Source: an uncultured Oscillospiraceae bacterium (GTDB lineage: Bacteria; Bacillota_A; Clostridia; Oscillospirales; Oscillospiraceae). From it: 9,880 nt of DNA. Below are positions 1 through 6,556 of this stretch, in pieces (position 1 is the first letter of the stretch; each line of letters opens with the position of its first letter). The DNA lies in contig CAJTTS010000109.1 in NCBI GenBank assembly GCA_910579155.1, positions 1 through 9,880 on the forward strand, given 5' to 3'. The notes beneath the pieces were generated by a model that saw nothing but the letters and a program-made list of their open reading frames with translations, did no database searches and was not told the origin of the DNA. Both the position numbers and the translations under genes were made by a program.

Positions 1-41
1 GATCATGGTTTGGAGCTGCACGCAGTGGTGGGTATCTGGCA

Positions 42-74
42 TCGGGGAACCGTTGCGGTGCAACGGTTCCCCGA
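42..74. repeat. Perfect inverted repeat, 15-bp arms, GGT loop
   Basis: The arms TCGGGGAACCGTTGC (42-56) and its exact complement (60-74) flank a 3-base centre GGT. Neither strand has a T-run after the stem, so it is not a standard intrinsic terminator. Its centre, TTGCGGTGCAA (53-63), nearly matches the centre of the repeat at 501-515 on the other side of the integrase remnant. A protein-binding palindrome or a recombination-related site is possible. The function is not known. Confidence 0.75.
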
Positions 75-183
75 AAATAGTGATTTCATAATGACAAGCC
101 ACGTCGGCGCAATCTTCATACCGCTTACATCACACTAAGCCGTCGTTTTCTGAAAAAACATTTTTGCCACATTGAGCCAAGTC

Positions 184-209
184 GGGGCAAGCTATGCATC
201 GCTTGCCCC
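184..209. repeat. Inverted repeat, 9-bp arms
   Basis: GGGGCAAGC (184-192) and GCTTGCCCC (201-209) are exact complements around an 8-base centre, TATGCATC. A pyrimidine-rich run follows on the plus strand, but there is no clear T-tract. It is one of four inverted repeats packed downstream of the integrase remnant. Confidence 0.65.
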
Positions 210-215
210 TCCTTT

Positions 216-246
216 CCCCACAAAGCCAGAGAACGGCTTTGCGGGG
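216..246. repeat. Inverted repeat, 11 pairs with one mismatch
   Basis: CAAAGCC (221-227) pairs with GGCTTTG (235-241). The stem extends through CCCC (216-219) and GGGG (243-246) across one A/C mismatch, leaving a 7-base loop. It has no T-tract. It sits next to the inverted repeats at 184-209 and 261-274. Confidence 0.55.
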
Positions 247-260
247 GCCCCATTTGCTAT

Positions 261-274
261 GGCGAGTTCTCGCC
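261..274. repeat. Short palindrome GGCGAG-TT-CTCGCC
   Basis: A 6-bp stem with a 2-base centre is followed on the plus strand, after six bases, by TTTTTT (281-286). It lies just past the stop codon of the integrase remnant, which is on the minus strand. As a terminator it would act on plus-strand transcripts, but the gap between stem and T-run makes that weak. Confidence 0.4.
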
Positions 275-284
275 GTAGTCTTTT

Positions 285-470
285 TTACTCTGCGGATACT
301 TCTTTACGCTGGAACATCGCGCCCATCGTCGCCGCAGACTGCTCCTGGGCGGAGAAGTCCAGGTGGGCGTAGATGTCGGCAGTGGTGGAGAAGGTGCTGT
401 GACCCAGCCAGATCTGAATCTGCTTCATGGGGATGCCGTTGCTCAACAGCAGGCTGGCACAGGTGTGCCC
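285..470 (-). pseudogene. Tyrosine recombinase (phage/ICE integrase), C-terminal remnant
   Basis: The minus strand encodes 61 residues ending in TAA at 285-287. They contain the signature C-terminal half of a tyrosine recombinase catalytic domain: HTCASLLLSNGIPMKQIQ, then WLGHSTFSTTADIYAHL with the conserved LGH histidine box and the catalytic tyrosine (the Y of DIYAHL). The tail resembles those of integrases of conjugative elements in Firmicutes. The frame stops at TAA (471-473) immediately before the His that normally follows the catalytic Arg (LRHT). No integrase-like sequence continues in any frame upstream. The N-terminal arm-binding domain, core-binding domain and first catalytic residues are therefore missing, and the fragment cannot be active. 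It is probably left over from a deletion or recombination of an integrated element. Confidence 0.85.
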
Positions 471-500
471 TTATGGCATAATAAGGACAAATCGGAAAAC

Positions 501-515
501 CCTTGCGGCGCAAGG
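501..515. repeat. Palindrome CCTTGC-GGC-GCAAGG
   Basis: A perfect 6-bp stem around GGC lies about 30 bases beyond the break point of the integrase remnant. Its 11-base core TTGCGGCGCAA (503-513) matches the core at 53-63 except for one pyrimidine. The surrounding stretch 471-570 has no recognisable coding content. Confidence 0.5.
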
Positions 516-570
516 ATTGCACCCCACAGGGATACAAAGTGAACCGAGGGGTAACAAGACGGTACGGAGC

Positions 571-623
571 AAAAATCAACAGAGGCAATGGGATCGCCGA
601 TCCTATTGCCTCTGTTGATTTTT
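571..623. terminator. Very long stem-loop, probable bidirectional intrinsic terminator of the export operon
   Basis: Nineteen-base arms (571-589 and 605-623) are exact complements. The stem continues through one G/T pair and GGATC/GATCC, giving about 25 pairs around a 3-base loop (596-598). The outer ends are A5 and T5, so either strand shows a stem followed by a T-run. It starts 6 nt after the stop codon of the ABC ATPase gene on the minus strand and is well placed to end that operon. On the other strand it would block read-through from the mobile-element side. The stem is much longer than a typical terminator, so a second role, or an origin as a small palindromic element, is possible. Confidence 0.7.
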
Positions 624-629
624 GCCTCA

Positions 630-1622
630 TCATCTGTCACATAATGCATCTCTCTGATGGTAGACAGTCCTGATGATATCGTCGATCTTCGCCTCTTCCA
701 GCCCCACCTCTTTAATGGGCGCCGCACGGGAAATATCCTCAATCAGCCGGGCGGCGGTAATCTCATCCTTTCGAAAGCGGTAGACTGCCCGAGCTTCATT
801 AACAGAAATAAGTTCCGCATGGGAGTGGGGTATCGTGGCAGGGTGGTAGAAGTCGATGATAAGGTGGCGGTAGGGAGCGATTTTGTCCACCAGCTCATTC
901 AGCGAACCGTCTTCGATGATTTTCCCCTCGTTAATAATGATGACCCGCTGGCACAGCTCTTGAATGTCGCCCAGGTCATGGGTGGTCAGGATAATGGTGG
1001 TCCCCCGCTGCTGGTTGATTTCCTTAATGAACTTCCGGACAGAGTATTTCGCCTCCACATCCAGGCCGATGGTGGGCTCGTCCAGAAACAGGATCTCGGG
1101 CGAGTGGAGCATGGCGGCCACCAGGTCGCCACGCATCCTCTGGCCCAGGGAGAGCTGCCGCACCGGGGTGTCAATAAAACGGTCGACCCGGAATATCTCG
1201 TTGAGCATCCCAAAATTATGAGCGTATGTTTGGTCATCAATTTGATAAATCCGCTTCAGTAGTTCAAAGGTCTCGCCCAGGCGCAGATGCCAGTTCAGCT
1301 GGCTGCGCTGTCCGAACACCACGCCCAGGTTTTTCACCACCCGCTTGCGGTCCCGCTGCGGCGATATTCCATGGACAAGGATCTCGCCGCTGGTGGGCTG
1401 CATGATACCGGACAGCATCTTCACCGTAGTACTTTTTCCGGCTCCGTTGGGGCCGATGTAGCCGACAATGTCCCCTTTCGCGATGTTAAAGGAGATGTCG
1501 TCCACCGCCCGGACATATTCCGCCCTCTGCACAAAGAGGTTTTTCACGGTTCCCCGCAGACCGCTTTCCTTTTTGACCTTCTTGTATTCCTTCACCAGAT
1601 GGCTGACTTCAATGATATTCAT
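630..1622 (-). CDS. ABC-2 type exporter, ATP-binding subunit
   Basis: This 330-residue cytoplasmic ATPase would drive the two permeases of the same operon. In order it shows Walker A GPNGAGKST (57-65), Q-loop Q105, signature LSLGQ (157-161), Walker B ILFLDEP (177-183) followed by D-loop GLD (186-188), and the switch His in TTHD (H215). About 100 residues follow the nucleotide-binding domain, as is common in NatA/DrrA-like ATPases of ABC-2 exporters. The start at 1622 is preceded by a consensus AGGAGGT (1629-1635) six bases away. The frame extends further upstream, but that part overlaps the kinase gene and has no such site. It is the last gene of the operon, 25 nt after the kinase and 6 nt before the long hairpin. 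The permease type suggests relation to drug/viologen-type three-part exporters, but the substrate cannot be told from sequence. Confidence 0.93.
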   Translation of the reverse strand: MNIIEVSHLVKEYKKVKKESGLRGTVKNLFVQRAEYVRAVDDISFNIAKGDIVGYIGPNGAGKSTTVKMLSGIMQPTSGEILVHGISPQRDRKRVVKNLGVVFGQRSQLNWHLRLGETFELLKRIYQIDDQTYAHNFGMLNEIFRVDRFIDTPVRQLSLGQRMRGDLVAAMLHSPEILFLDEPTIGLDVEAKYSVRKFIKEINQQRGTTIILTTHDLGDIQELCQRVIIINEGKIIEDGSLNELVDKIAPYRHLIIDFYHPATIPHSHAELISVNEARAVYRFRKDEITAARLIEDISRAAPIKEVGLEEAKIDDIIRTVYHQRDALCDR

Positions 1623-1647
1623 GGGCGCACCTCCTGTATCTCCCCAT

Positions 1648-2757
1648 TCACTGCTTGTGTACCTGCTTTTCCGTCTCAGGCGTTTCAAAAGTCCCCTCCA
1701 TCATCCGTTCAAAATCAATGTCGCGCGCCTGTTCATGCTCAATCCAGTCTAAGATTTTTCCCACCTTCTCCGGACAATCCTGATCCCTTTTCAGAGCGTG
1801 AAGCGGCCTCCACCAGAAAGGCCGCAGATACCAGTAGAGCAGCGGCGCGGCCCTCCGTTCCGGCTGCGTAAAGGCGTAAAAATCTCCTGCCAATTGAAGA
1901 TTATGGAGGAAGGATTCCAGCGATTTTTCACTGTTCTCCTCGATATAGTACATGTTGTTTTCCCGTTTGTCCGGGATGTCCTCGTCAAAATTGATCCACA
2001 GCTCCCGGAACAGTACGTTCAGCACGGTGTCCCTGCCGCAGAGGTTGAAATCCAACACGCCGGCGAAGCGCATCTCATCATCCAGCAAAATGTTTGTTGC
2101 ATTTAAATCGGCCTGGAACACAGAAACAGGGAGCTGGCCGTATATTTGTTCCAACGCGCTGCGGTTTGCGAGAAAGCCGGACCAAATCCGCTGAAACCGT
2201 TCTCTATACTGAGGAAACTGTCCCTCTATGATTTCCTTGAATTCCAGGGCGCACTCCATGATTTCATCACAGGGATCGGAAGGGCAGAACCGCTCCAGAA
2301 TGCACAGACCGGAAGGAAAATCCGCAAAATCCAGCCGGGCCGAACCGACCTCACAGAGAAAGCGGAGGGCGCTGTCATGGTAAATAGTCCGCCCGTTTTG
2401 CAACATCCCTGTTGCACCAAGCTGGTCCGCCGTTTGGAGCCGCGACAATTCTTCCGCATACACAACGCACTGCCTGTCCTCATATTCCACGGTCTCGGCA
2501 GCGTTCCCGTTTTTGTTGATGATGATTTTGGGACAGTAATACCCCATTGCCCGGTAAGCCGTCACGGCTTTCTGCCAGACCTGCACACGGTGCGGGGAGG
2601 TAAAATCATTGCAGGCAATTTTGATTGCCAGCTTTTGATGTTCCCATTGTGCCAAAACGGTACGGCGGAAGTCGTCCTCTCCCCGGCTGGTGTCCTTGTA
2701 TTCCCAGCTGCTCGGCGGGCTGCTGCCATAGAGGGAAAATATCTTGTCAAAATTCAT
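1648..2757 (-). CDS. Aminoglycoside-phosphotransferase-like small-molecule kinase (APH fold)
   Basis: This 369-residue protein has the landmarks of the APH/choline-kinase fold. K46 in LAIKIA fits the ATP-binding lysine. The catalytic loop is FQADLNATN, with D217 as candidate catalytic Asp and N222 five residues on, the spacing of the HGDxxxxN motif. LDFN (D236) fits the metal-binding DFG-like Asp. The family uses ATP to phosphorylate a hydroxyl on a small molecule such as an aminoglycoside, macrolide, choline or methylthioribose. The specificity here is not evident, and the usual His-Gly before the catalytic Asp is Gln-Ala. The start at 2757 has GGAGGT about 11 nt upstream; the longer frame would run into the permease gene. 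It lies 43 nt after the permease and 25 nt before the ATPase, so it is very probably co-transcribed with the exporter. A joint modification-and-efflux role is inference. Confidence 0.8.
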   Translation of the reverse strand: MNFDKIFSLYGSSPPSSWEYKDTSRGEDDFRRTVLAQWEHQKLAIKIACNDFTSPHRVQVWQKAVTAYRAMGYYCPKIIINKNGNAAETVEYEDRQCVVYAEELSRLQTADQLGATGMLQNGRTIYHDSALRFLCEVGSARLDFADFPSGLCILERFCPSDPCDEIMECALEFKEIIEGQFPQYRERFQRIWSGFLANRSALEQIYGQLPVSVFQADLNATNILLDDEMRFAGVLDFNLCGRDTVLNVLFRELWINFDEDIPDKRENNMYYIEENSEKSLESFLHNLQLAGDFYAFTQPERRAAPLLYWYLRPFWWRPLHALKRDQDCPEKVGKILDWIEHEQARDIDFERMMEGTFETPETEKQVHKQ

Positions 2758-2800
2758 GAAACAGATGCACCTCCATCGGTTTTTATGCAGTTCCGGCCGC

Positions 2801-3610
2801 TCAGCTCCCCGCGCTTTCGTACTTCCCCATCCCGGCCCGGAAGACCGCGCAGCTCCCGGCAAACATCAGCAGCCCCACCGCCAGGGTAATGACCGCCAGA
2901 GGCACGGGAATGGGGCTTGGCTCCAGCGCCAGCATATCCTTGACCGGGAAAAAGGTGATCCACGCCAGAGGCAGGAAAAAGGTAAACAGTGCCTGGGCCC
3001 ACTCGGGGTAGATGGTCAGGGGGTACATGGACACCCGCTCGAACAGCTCCCCCACCATATCCGTGAAATTGGCCGTACTCCTGGTCCAGAAGGACATGGA
3101 GCCGCAGAACAGCCACACCGCGCCGCGAATCAGCGTTCCTCCCGCCAGGGTGCAGAGAATCAGAAGGATATTGATCAGACTTGGAACAAGCTGCACTTTG
3201 GTACAACCGTAAACGAACACCATCAGCCCGGGAATCATGTCGGTGAAGCCGATGAGGTTGAAGTCGTCAAATAAGAACTGGAAAATTAGATTCATGGGCC
3301 GCAGGAGAAACTGGTCAAACTCCCCCGCAATCACCCAGTAGCCTAATCCCCAGGTTTGTATAAAGAACACCACCGCCAGGCCGTGGCTCAGCACCGACAT
3401 GCCGTACAGAAACGCCAGGCTCTCGTAGCCCCAGCCGCCGATGCTGCCGAACTGGTCCACCACGAATTTGATAGTGGCAAAGCCTACCACCCATTGGATG
3501 CAGTTGGCCAGCACATGTCCGGCCAGCATAAAGGGGTATTCCAGCCGGGATTGGATGGACTGCCGGGTAAGTATGGCAGCCACGGAGGCGTAATACCGGA
3601 TTGTTTTCAT
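2801..3610 (-). CDS. ABC-2 family permease (ABC2_membrane_6 type), second subunit
   Basis: This 269-residue integral membrane protein has about six hydrophobic segments, near residues 26-48, 62-84, 117-136, 142-172, 205-221 and 236-257. GEFDQFLLRP (96-105), after the second membrane segment, matches the conserved cytoplasmic motif of ABC-2 permeases of the PF06182 type, which work as heterodimers with a second permease and one ATPase type. The start at 3610 is preceded by a G-rich site that overlaps the end of the first permease gene, only 5 nt away, which implies translational coupling and 1:1 production. It would form the transmembrane pore of an exporter with the product at 3616-4407, powered by the ATPase at 630-1622. 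The exported compound is unknown. Confidence 0.88.
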   Translation of the reverse strand: MKTIRYYASVAAILTRQSIQSRLEYPFMLAGHVLANCIQWVVGFATIKFVVDQFGSIGGWGYESLAFLYGMSVLSHGLAVVFFIQTWGLGYWVIAGEFDQFLLRPMNLIFQFLFDDFNLIGFTDMIPGLMVFVYGCTKVQLVPSLINILLILCTLAGGTLIRGAVWLFCGSMSFWTRSTANFTDMVGELFERVSMYPLTIYPEWAQALFTFFLPLAWITFFPVKDMLALEPSPIPVPLAVITLAVGLLMFAGSCAVFRAGMGKYESAGS

Positions 3611-3615
3611 CTCTT

Positions 3616-4407
3616 CTATCCCCCCTGGATCAGAATTGCTGCGGCCATCCTTTTTTGCAGCACGTCAAACAGCAGCCAAAGCGCCGCGCACCAAAACAGC
3701 TGAAGGGCCGTGCGCCAAAGGATTTCATGTATGGCATACTGGCCGATGTAGATGCCAAGCGGTAGCTGATAAATGTTCATAAAGGGCAGCAGCTCCAGGA
3801 CCACCCGGAACTTCTCCGGGAAAAACCAGAGGGGAAAGATGCTGCCGGACAGTAGCTTCATGATGAACCCCTTTGCGTTGGCCAACGGCCCCAGAGACAA
3901 TATTTTGAAGGCGCACAGCCCCAGGAGGGCCGCTAAAATCCAGTTGATGAGATAGCCGATGGCGAAGCTGAGCAGGAACAGCATAAAATGGACGGCCGAC
4001 GCGGGGGCGGGGAATCCGAACATCACCGTGCCCACCAGAAACAGAGGGACGGCTTTCTGGAAAAAGGCGGCCGCGCAGTCACCCAAATCCTCCGCCAGAT
4101 AGATGCCGTAGATATTGACTGGCTTGAGCAGGTCAAGGGCCACGCTGCCGGTGCGGACGCTGTCTGCGATCCGGCCCTGAACGCCCATGGTCAACAGATT
4201 TCCCATGATGACGGAGATGATGGTGTAGGTAATCATATCCTGCCGGCCCACGCCGGCAGCTGTTTCCGTTTCCTGGTAGGCGGCAATCCAGAAGCAGGAC
4301 ATGGCGTACATAATCAGGCATTGAATCAGGATGGTGGAGATTACATTGAAACGATAGGCCAGCGCCGTCTGTATTCTGATTTTTGAGACAAATAGATAGG
4401 ATTTCAT
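3616..4407 (-). CDS. ABC-2 family permease, first subunit
   Basis: This 263-residue membrane protein opens with a short basic N-terminus (MKSYLFVSKIRIQ) and has about six hydrophobic segments. RTGSVALDLLKP (85-96) and LSGSIFPLWFFP (186-197) are typical of the ABC-2 permease paired with PF06182-type partners. I chose the start at 4407 because the length fits the family and GAGGT (4416-4420) lies 8 nt upstream. The same frame is open further, and ATG at 4494 also has a GGAGG upstream; that would add 29 polar residues and run through the promoter of the divergent glycosidase gene, so it is less likely but not excluded. It is the first gene of the export operon. I found no convincing minus-strand promoter in 4408-4533. 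Confidence 0.87.
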   Translation of the reverse strand: MKSYLFVSKIRIQTALAYRFNVISTILIQCLIMYAMSCFWIAAYQETETAAGVGRQDMITYTIISVIMGNLLTMGVQGRIADSVRTGSVALDLLKPVNIYGIYLAEDLGDCAAAFFQKAVPLFLVGTVMFGFPAPASAVHFMLFLLSFAIGYLINWILAALLGLCAFKILSLGPLANAKGFIMKLLSGSIFPLWFFPEKFRVVLELLPFMNIYQLPLGIYIGQYAIHEILWRTALQLFWCAALWLLFDVLQKRMAAAILIQGG

Positions 4408-4415
4408 TTGATTGT

Positions 4416-4420
4416 ACCTC
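4416..4420 (-). promoter_or_regulatory. Ribosome binding site deciding the start of the first permease
   Basis: GAGGT on the minus strand, 8 nt before ATG 4407, supports that start over the alternative ATG at 4494, which has its own GGAGG. The choice matters because the alternative would overlap the divergent promoter at 4447-4475. Confidence 0.5.
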
Positions 4421-4446
4421 ACAATTTTTGCCGCGTAATTTCTGTG

Positions 4447-4475
4447 TTGCCAAGGCTGTGTGATTCTGCTATATT
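4447..4475 (+). promoter_or_regulatory. Sigma-A-type promoter for the GH31 gene
   Basis: TTGCCA (4447-4452), a 17-base spacer and TATATT (4470-4475), with TG one base before the -10 box (extended -10), point to transcription starting near 4482 and a leader of about 50 bases. It lies in the divergent gap between the export operon and the glycosidase gene. No clear operator palindrome or cre-like site was found next to it. Confidence 0.6.
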
Positions 4476-4533
4476 TGGAATTGCGCAAGTCCATTTCATA
4501 CCTCCAGCGGCGCTGGGAAAGGAGCATAAAGCA

Positions 4534-6540
4534 ATGATTTGGAAATATAAGTATGGGCATCCCTTTGAGACGGAAGCTGTCATTGAGAACATAAAAGAAT
4601 CAGAAGGAATTCCGCCTTTCGTGACAGTTGACCTCCAGCAGGGCTTTCGCTGCCGATACAAACTATCAAAGGATGACATAGTCTACGGGCTTGGGGAAGC
4701 TGCCAGGGGGATCAACAAAAGGGGGCATTGTTATATCAGCAATGCGTCGGATGACCCGGACCATATGGAAAGTACAAAGTCCATGTATGGCGCTCACAAC
4801 TTTATTGTGGTTGCGGGAGCGAAAAACTTCGGCCTGTTTGTAGACTATCCAGCCAAGCTCACCTTTGACATTGGATATACGTTTACAGATATTCTGGAAA
4901 TCATCTGCCCGGAGGCGGATTTATATTTATATGTGATAGAAGGGGAAACGCCCTATGAGATTGTAAAGCAATTTCGTAAAATCATTGGAAGAAGCTACAT
5001 CCCGCCCAAATTCGCCTTTGGATTCGGTCAAAGCCGGTGGGGGTACAAGACAAAAGAGGACTTCCGGCGGGCAGCTGACGGCTACCGCGAAAACCACATC
5101 CCCATCGACATGATTTATATGGACATCGACTATATGCAGGACTTTAAGGATTTTACCTTAAACGAAGAGCATTTCAAGGATTTCCCCGAGTTTGTCAAGG
5201 AAATGAAAACTCGAAATATTCGATTAATTCCTATTATAGACGCGGGGGTAAAGATAGAGGAAGGCTATCGGGTTTATGAGGAAGGTGTCCGGAATGGCTA
5301 TTTTTGCAAAAGAGCGGACGGGAGTAATTTTGTGGCGGCGGTATGGCCGGGATACACGCATTTCCCGGATGTTTTGAATCCGGAAGCAAGGCGCTGGTTT
5401 GGCGGCTGCTATCGCGCGTTGATAAACCAGGGAATAGAAGGATTCTGGAACGATATGAATGAGCCCGCGATTTTTTATACGCCGGAAGGACTCGAAGCCG
5501 CCTCTGAACTGATGCGGGACTATATTGAGGATGAAACAGGAAGGATTTCTATTTTTCAGGTCAGAGAGGCGCTGACAGGGCTTCAGAATAACCCGAACTA
5601 TTATGAAGACTTTTACCACCAGGTGGATGGCCGGATGGTGCGTCACGACAAGGTGCATAACCTGTTCGGCTACAATATGACCAAGGCGGCAGGAGAGGAA
5701 TTTGAACGCATTGATCCGGACAGACGCTTCCTGCTGTTTTCCCGGTCCTCCTACATTGGAATGCACCGCTACGGCGGCATCTGGACCGGCGACAATAAAT
5801 CCTGGTGGAATCATATCCTGCTGAATTTGCAGATGATGCCGTCTTTGAATATGTGCGGCTTCCTGTATACCGGAGCGGATCTGGGGGGGTTCGGCGCAGA
5901 CACGACCAGGGATCTTCTGCTGCGCTGGCTGGCGCTTGGTGTGTTCACGCCGCTTATGAGGAATCATTCGGCCATTGATACAAGGGAGCAGGAATGCTAT
6001 CAATTTGAGAATGTGGAGGATTTCCGCCATGTTGTGGAGGTCCGCTATCGCCTGCTCCCCTACCTTTACAGCGAATACATGAAAGCGGCTGTTTCTGACG
6101 ATATGTACTTGAAACCCCTTGCCTTTGAGTATCCCCGGGACGCATTCGCTCCACAGGTGGAGGACCAGCTGATGCTGGGCGGTGAGATTATGATCGCGCC
6201 TGTTTATACCCAGAACGCAAAAGGGCGGTATGTCTATCTTCCGGAGGAAATGATGTTTATGAAGTTCATGCCTGACGGCTCCATTTACGAGGAGAAACTG
6301 CCTGCGGGGCATCATTATGTAGAAATCGCGTTGAACGAGGTGCCTCTGTTTATTCGAACTGGAAAGTGCATTCCTGTCGCAAAAGCGGCTGAAAGCGTCG
6401 CAGAGCTGCAAACGGACGCGCTTGAGCTGCTGGGCTATCCGGGTGCAGAATATTTGCTGTATGACGACAATGGAAGTCATAAGGACTATGATAATCCGGC
6501 GAACAGAACGCGAATGAAAAAGAGGCCATACGCAGGCTGA
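4534..6540 (+). CDS. GH31 alpha-glucosidase, Ro-alphaG1-like, predicted isomaltose-preferring
   Basis: This 668-residue glycoside hydrolase of family 31 would release glucose from the non-reducing end of alpha-linked gluco-oligosaccharides. There is no signal peptide, so it probably acts in the cytoplasm on imported sugars. The nucleophile is D307 in GFWNDMNEP and the acid/base is D420 in WTGDNKSWW. An N-terminal beta-sandwich (to about residue 155) precedes the barrel, with MDIDYM (196-201) and the late GADLGGFG segment. As I recall it, the structurally studied Blautia obeum enzyme Ro-alphaG1 (about 663 residues) also has D307/D420, with D73, D197 and W169; all five fall at the same numbers here. 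W169 is reported to favour isomaltose over maltose. AGGAG (4520-4524) lies 9 nt before the start. The last ten or so residues (RTRMKKRPYAG) depart from the family pattern, so the very C-terminus may be altered. It appears to be a single-gene unit. Confidence 0.95.
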   Translation: MIWKYKYGHPFETEAVIENIKESEGIPPFVTVDLQQGFRCRYKLSKDDIVYGLGEAARGINKRGHCYISNASDDPDHMESTKSMYGAHNFIVVAGAKNFGLFVDYPAKLTFDIGYTFTDILEIICPEADLYLYVIEGETPYEIVKQFRKIIGRSYIPPKFAFGFGQSRWGYKTKEDFRRAADGYRENHIPIDMIYMDIDYMQDFKDFTLNEEHFKDFPEFVKEMKTRNIRLIPIIDAGVKIEEGYRVYEEGVRNGYFCKRADGSNFVAAVWPGYTHFPDVLNPEARRWFGGCYRALINQGIEGFWNDMNEPAIFYTPEGLEAASELMRDYIEDETGRISIFQVREALTGLQNNPNYYEDFYHQVDGRMVRHDKVHNLFGYNMTKAAGEEFERIDPDRRFLLFSRSSYIGMHRYGGIWTGDNKSWWNHILLNLQMMPSLNMCGFLYTGADLGGFGADTTRDLLLRWLALGVFTPLMRNHSAIDTREQECYQFENVEDFRHVVEVRYRLLPYLYSEYMKAAVSDDMYLKPLAFEYPRDAFAPQVEDQLMLGGEIMIAPVYTQNAKGRYVYLPEEMMFMKFMPDGSIYEEKLPAGHHYVEIALNEVPLFIRTGKCIPVAKAAESVAELQTDALELLGYPGAEYLLYDDNGSHKDYDNPANRTRMKKRPYAG

Positions 6541-6556
6541 GCATCATGCGCACGCA

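Larger units (their letters stand above)
1..284. other. Non-coding, inverted-repeat-rich region beyond an integrase remnant
   Basis: I see no convincing gene here. Frame 1 on the plus strand is open from the window edge to a TAA at 136-138 (45 codons), but all three plus frames are open over the first 75 bases and the peptide resembles nothing I know. The stretch is marked by four inverted repeats, at 42-74, 184-209, 216-246 and 261-274, lying downstream of the 3' end of a tyrosine-recombinase fragment. In integrative elements the int gene often sits at one end with repeat-rich DNA between it and the attachment site, so this may be a terminal segment of an old mobile element. No direct-repeat attachment site can be identified from one end alone. 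Confidence 0.5.

Noticed and set aside
42..74. Group II intron domain or intrinsic terminator
   Set aside because: The stem lacks the domain V sequence pattern and has no T-run on either strand.
1..138. Plus-strand open frame entering from the left edge and ending in TAA at 136-138
   Set aside because: Only 45 codons, all three plus frames are open over the first 75 bases, a perfect palindrome sits inside it, and the peptide matches no family I know.
657..1262. 201-codon plus-strand open frame over the ATPase gene
   Set aside because: It is antisense to the ATPase with all its ABC motifs and has no supporting start signal.
2146..2889. 247-codon plus-strand open frame over the kinase gene
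   Set aside because: It is antisense to a gene with kinase motifs and a proper start, and the peptide shows no domain.
4408..4533. 42-codon N-terminal extension of the GH31 protein
   Set aside because: It contains the predicted promoter and leader, and the start at 4534 has AGGAG and matches the N-terminus of Ro-alphaG1.
5224..6480. 418-codon open frame antisense to the GH31 gene
   Set aside because: It lies wholly within a gene with unmistakable catalytic motifs, has no ribosome binding site, and its peptide is low in recognisable structure. It is a by-product of the codon use of the real gene.
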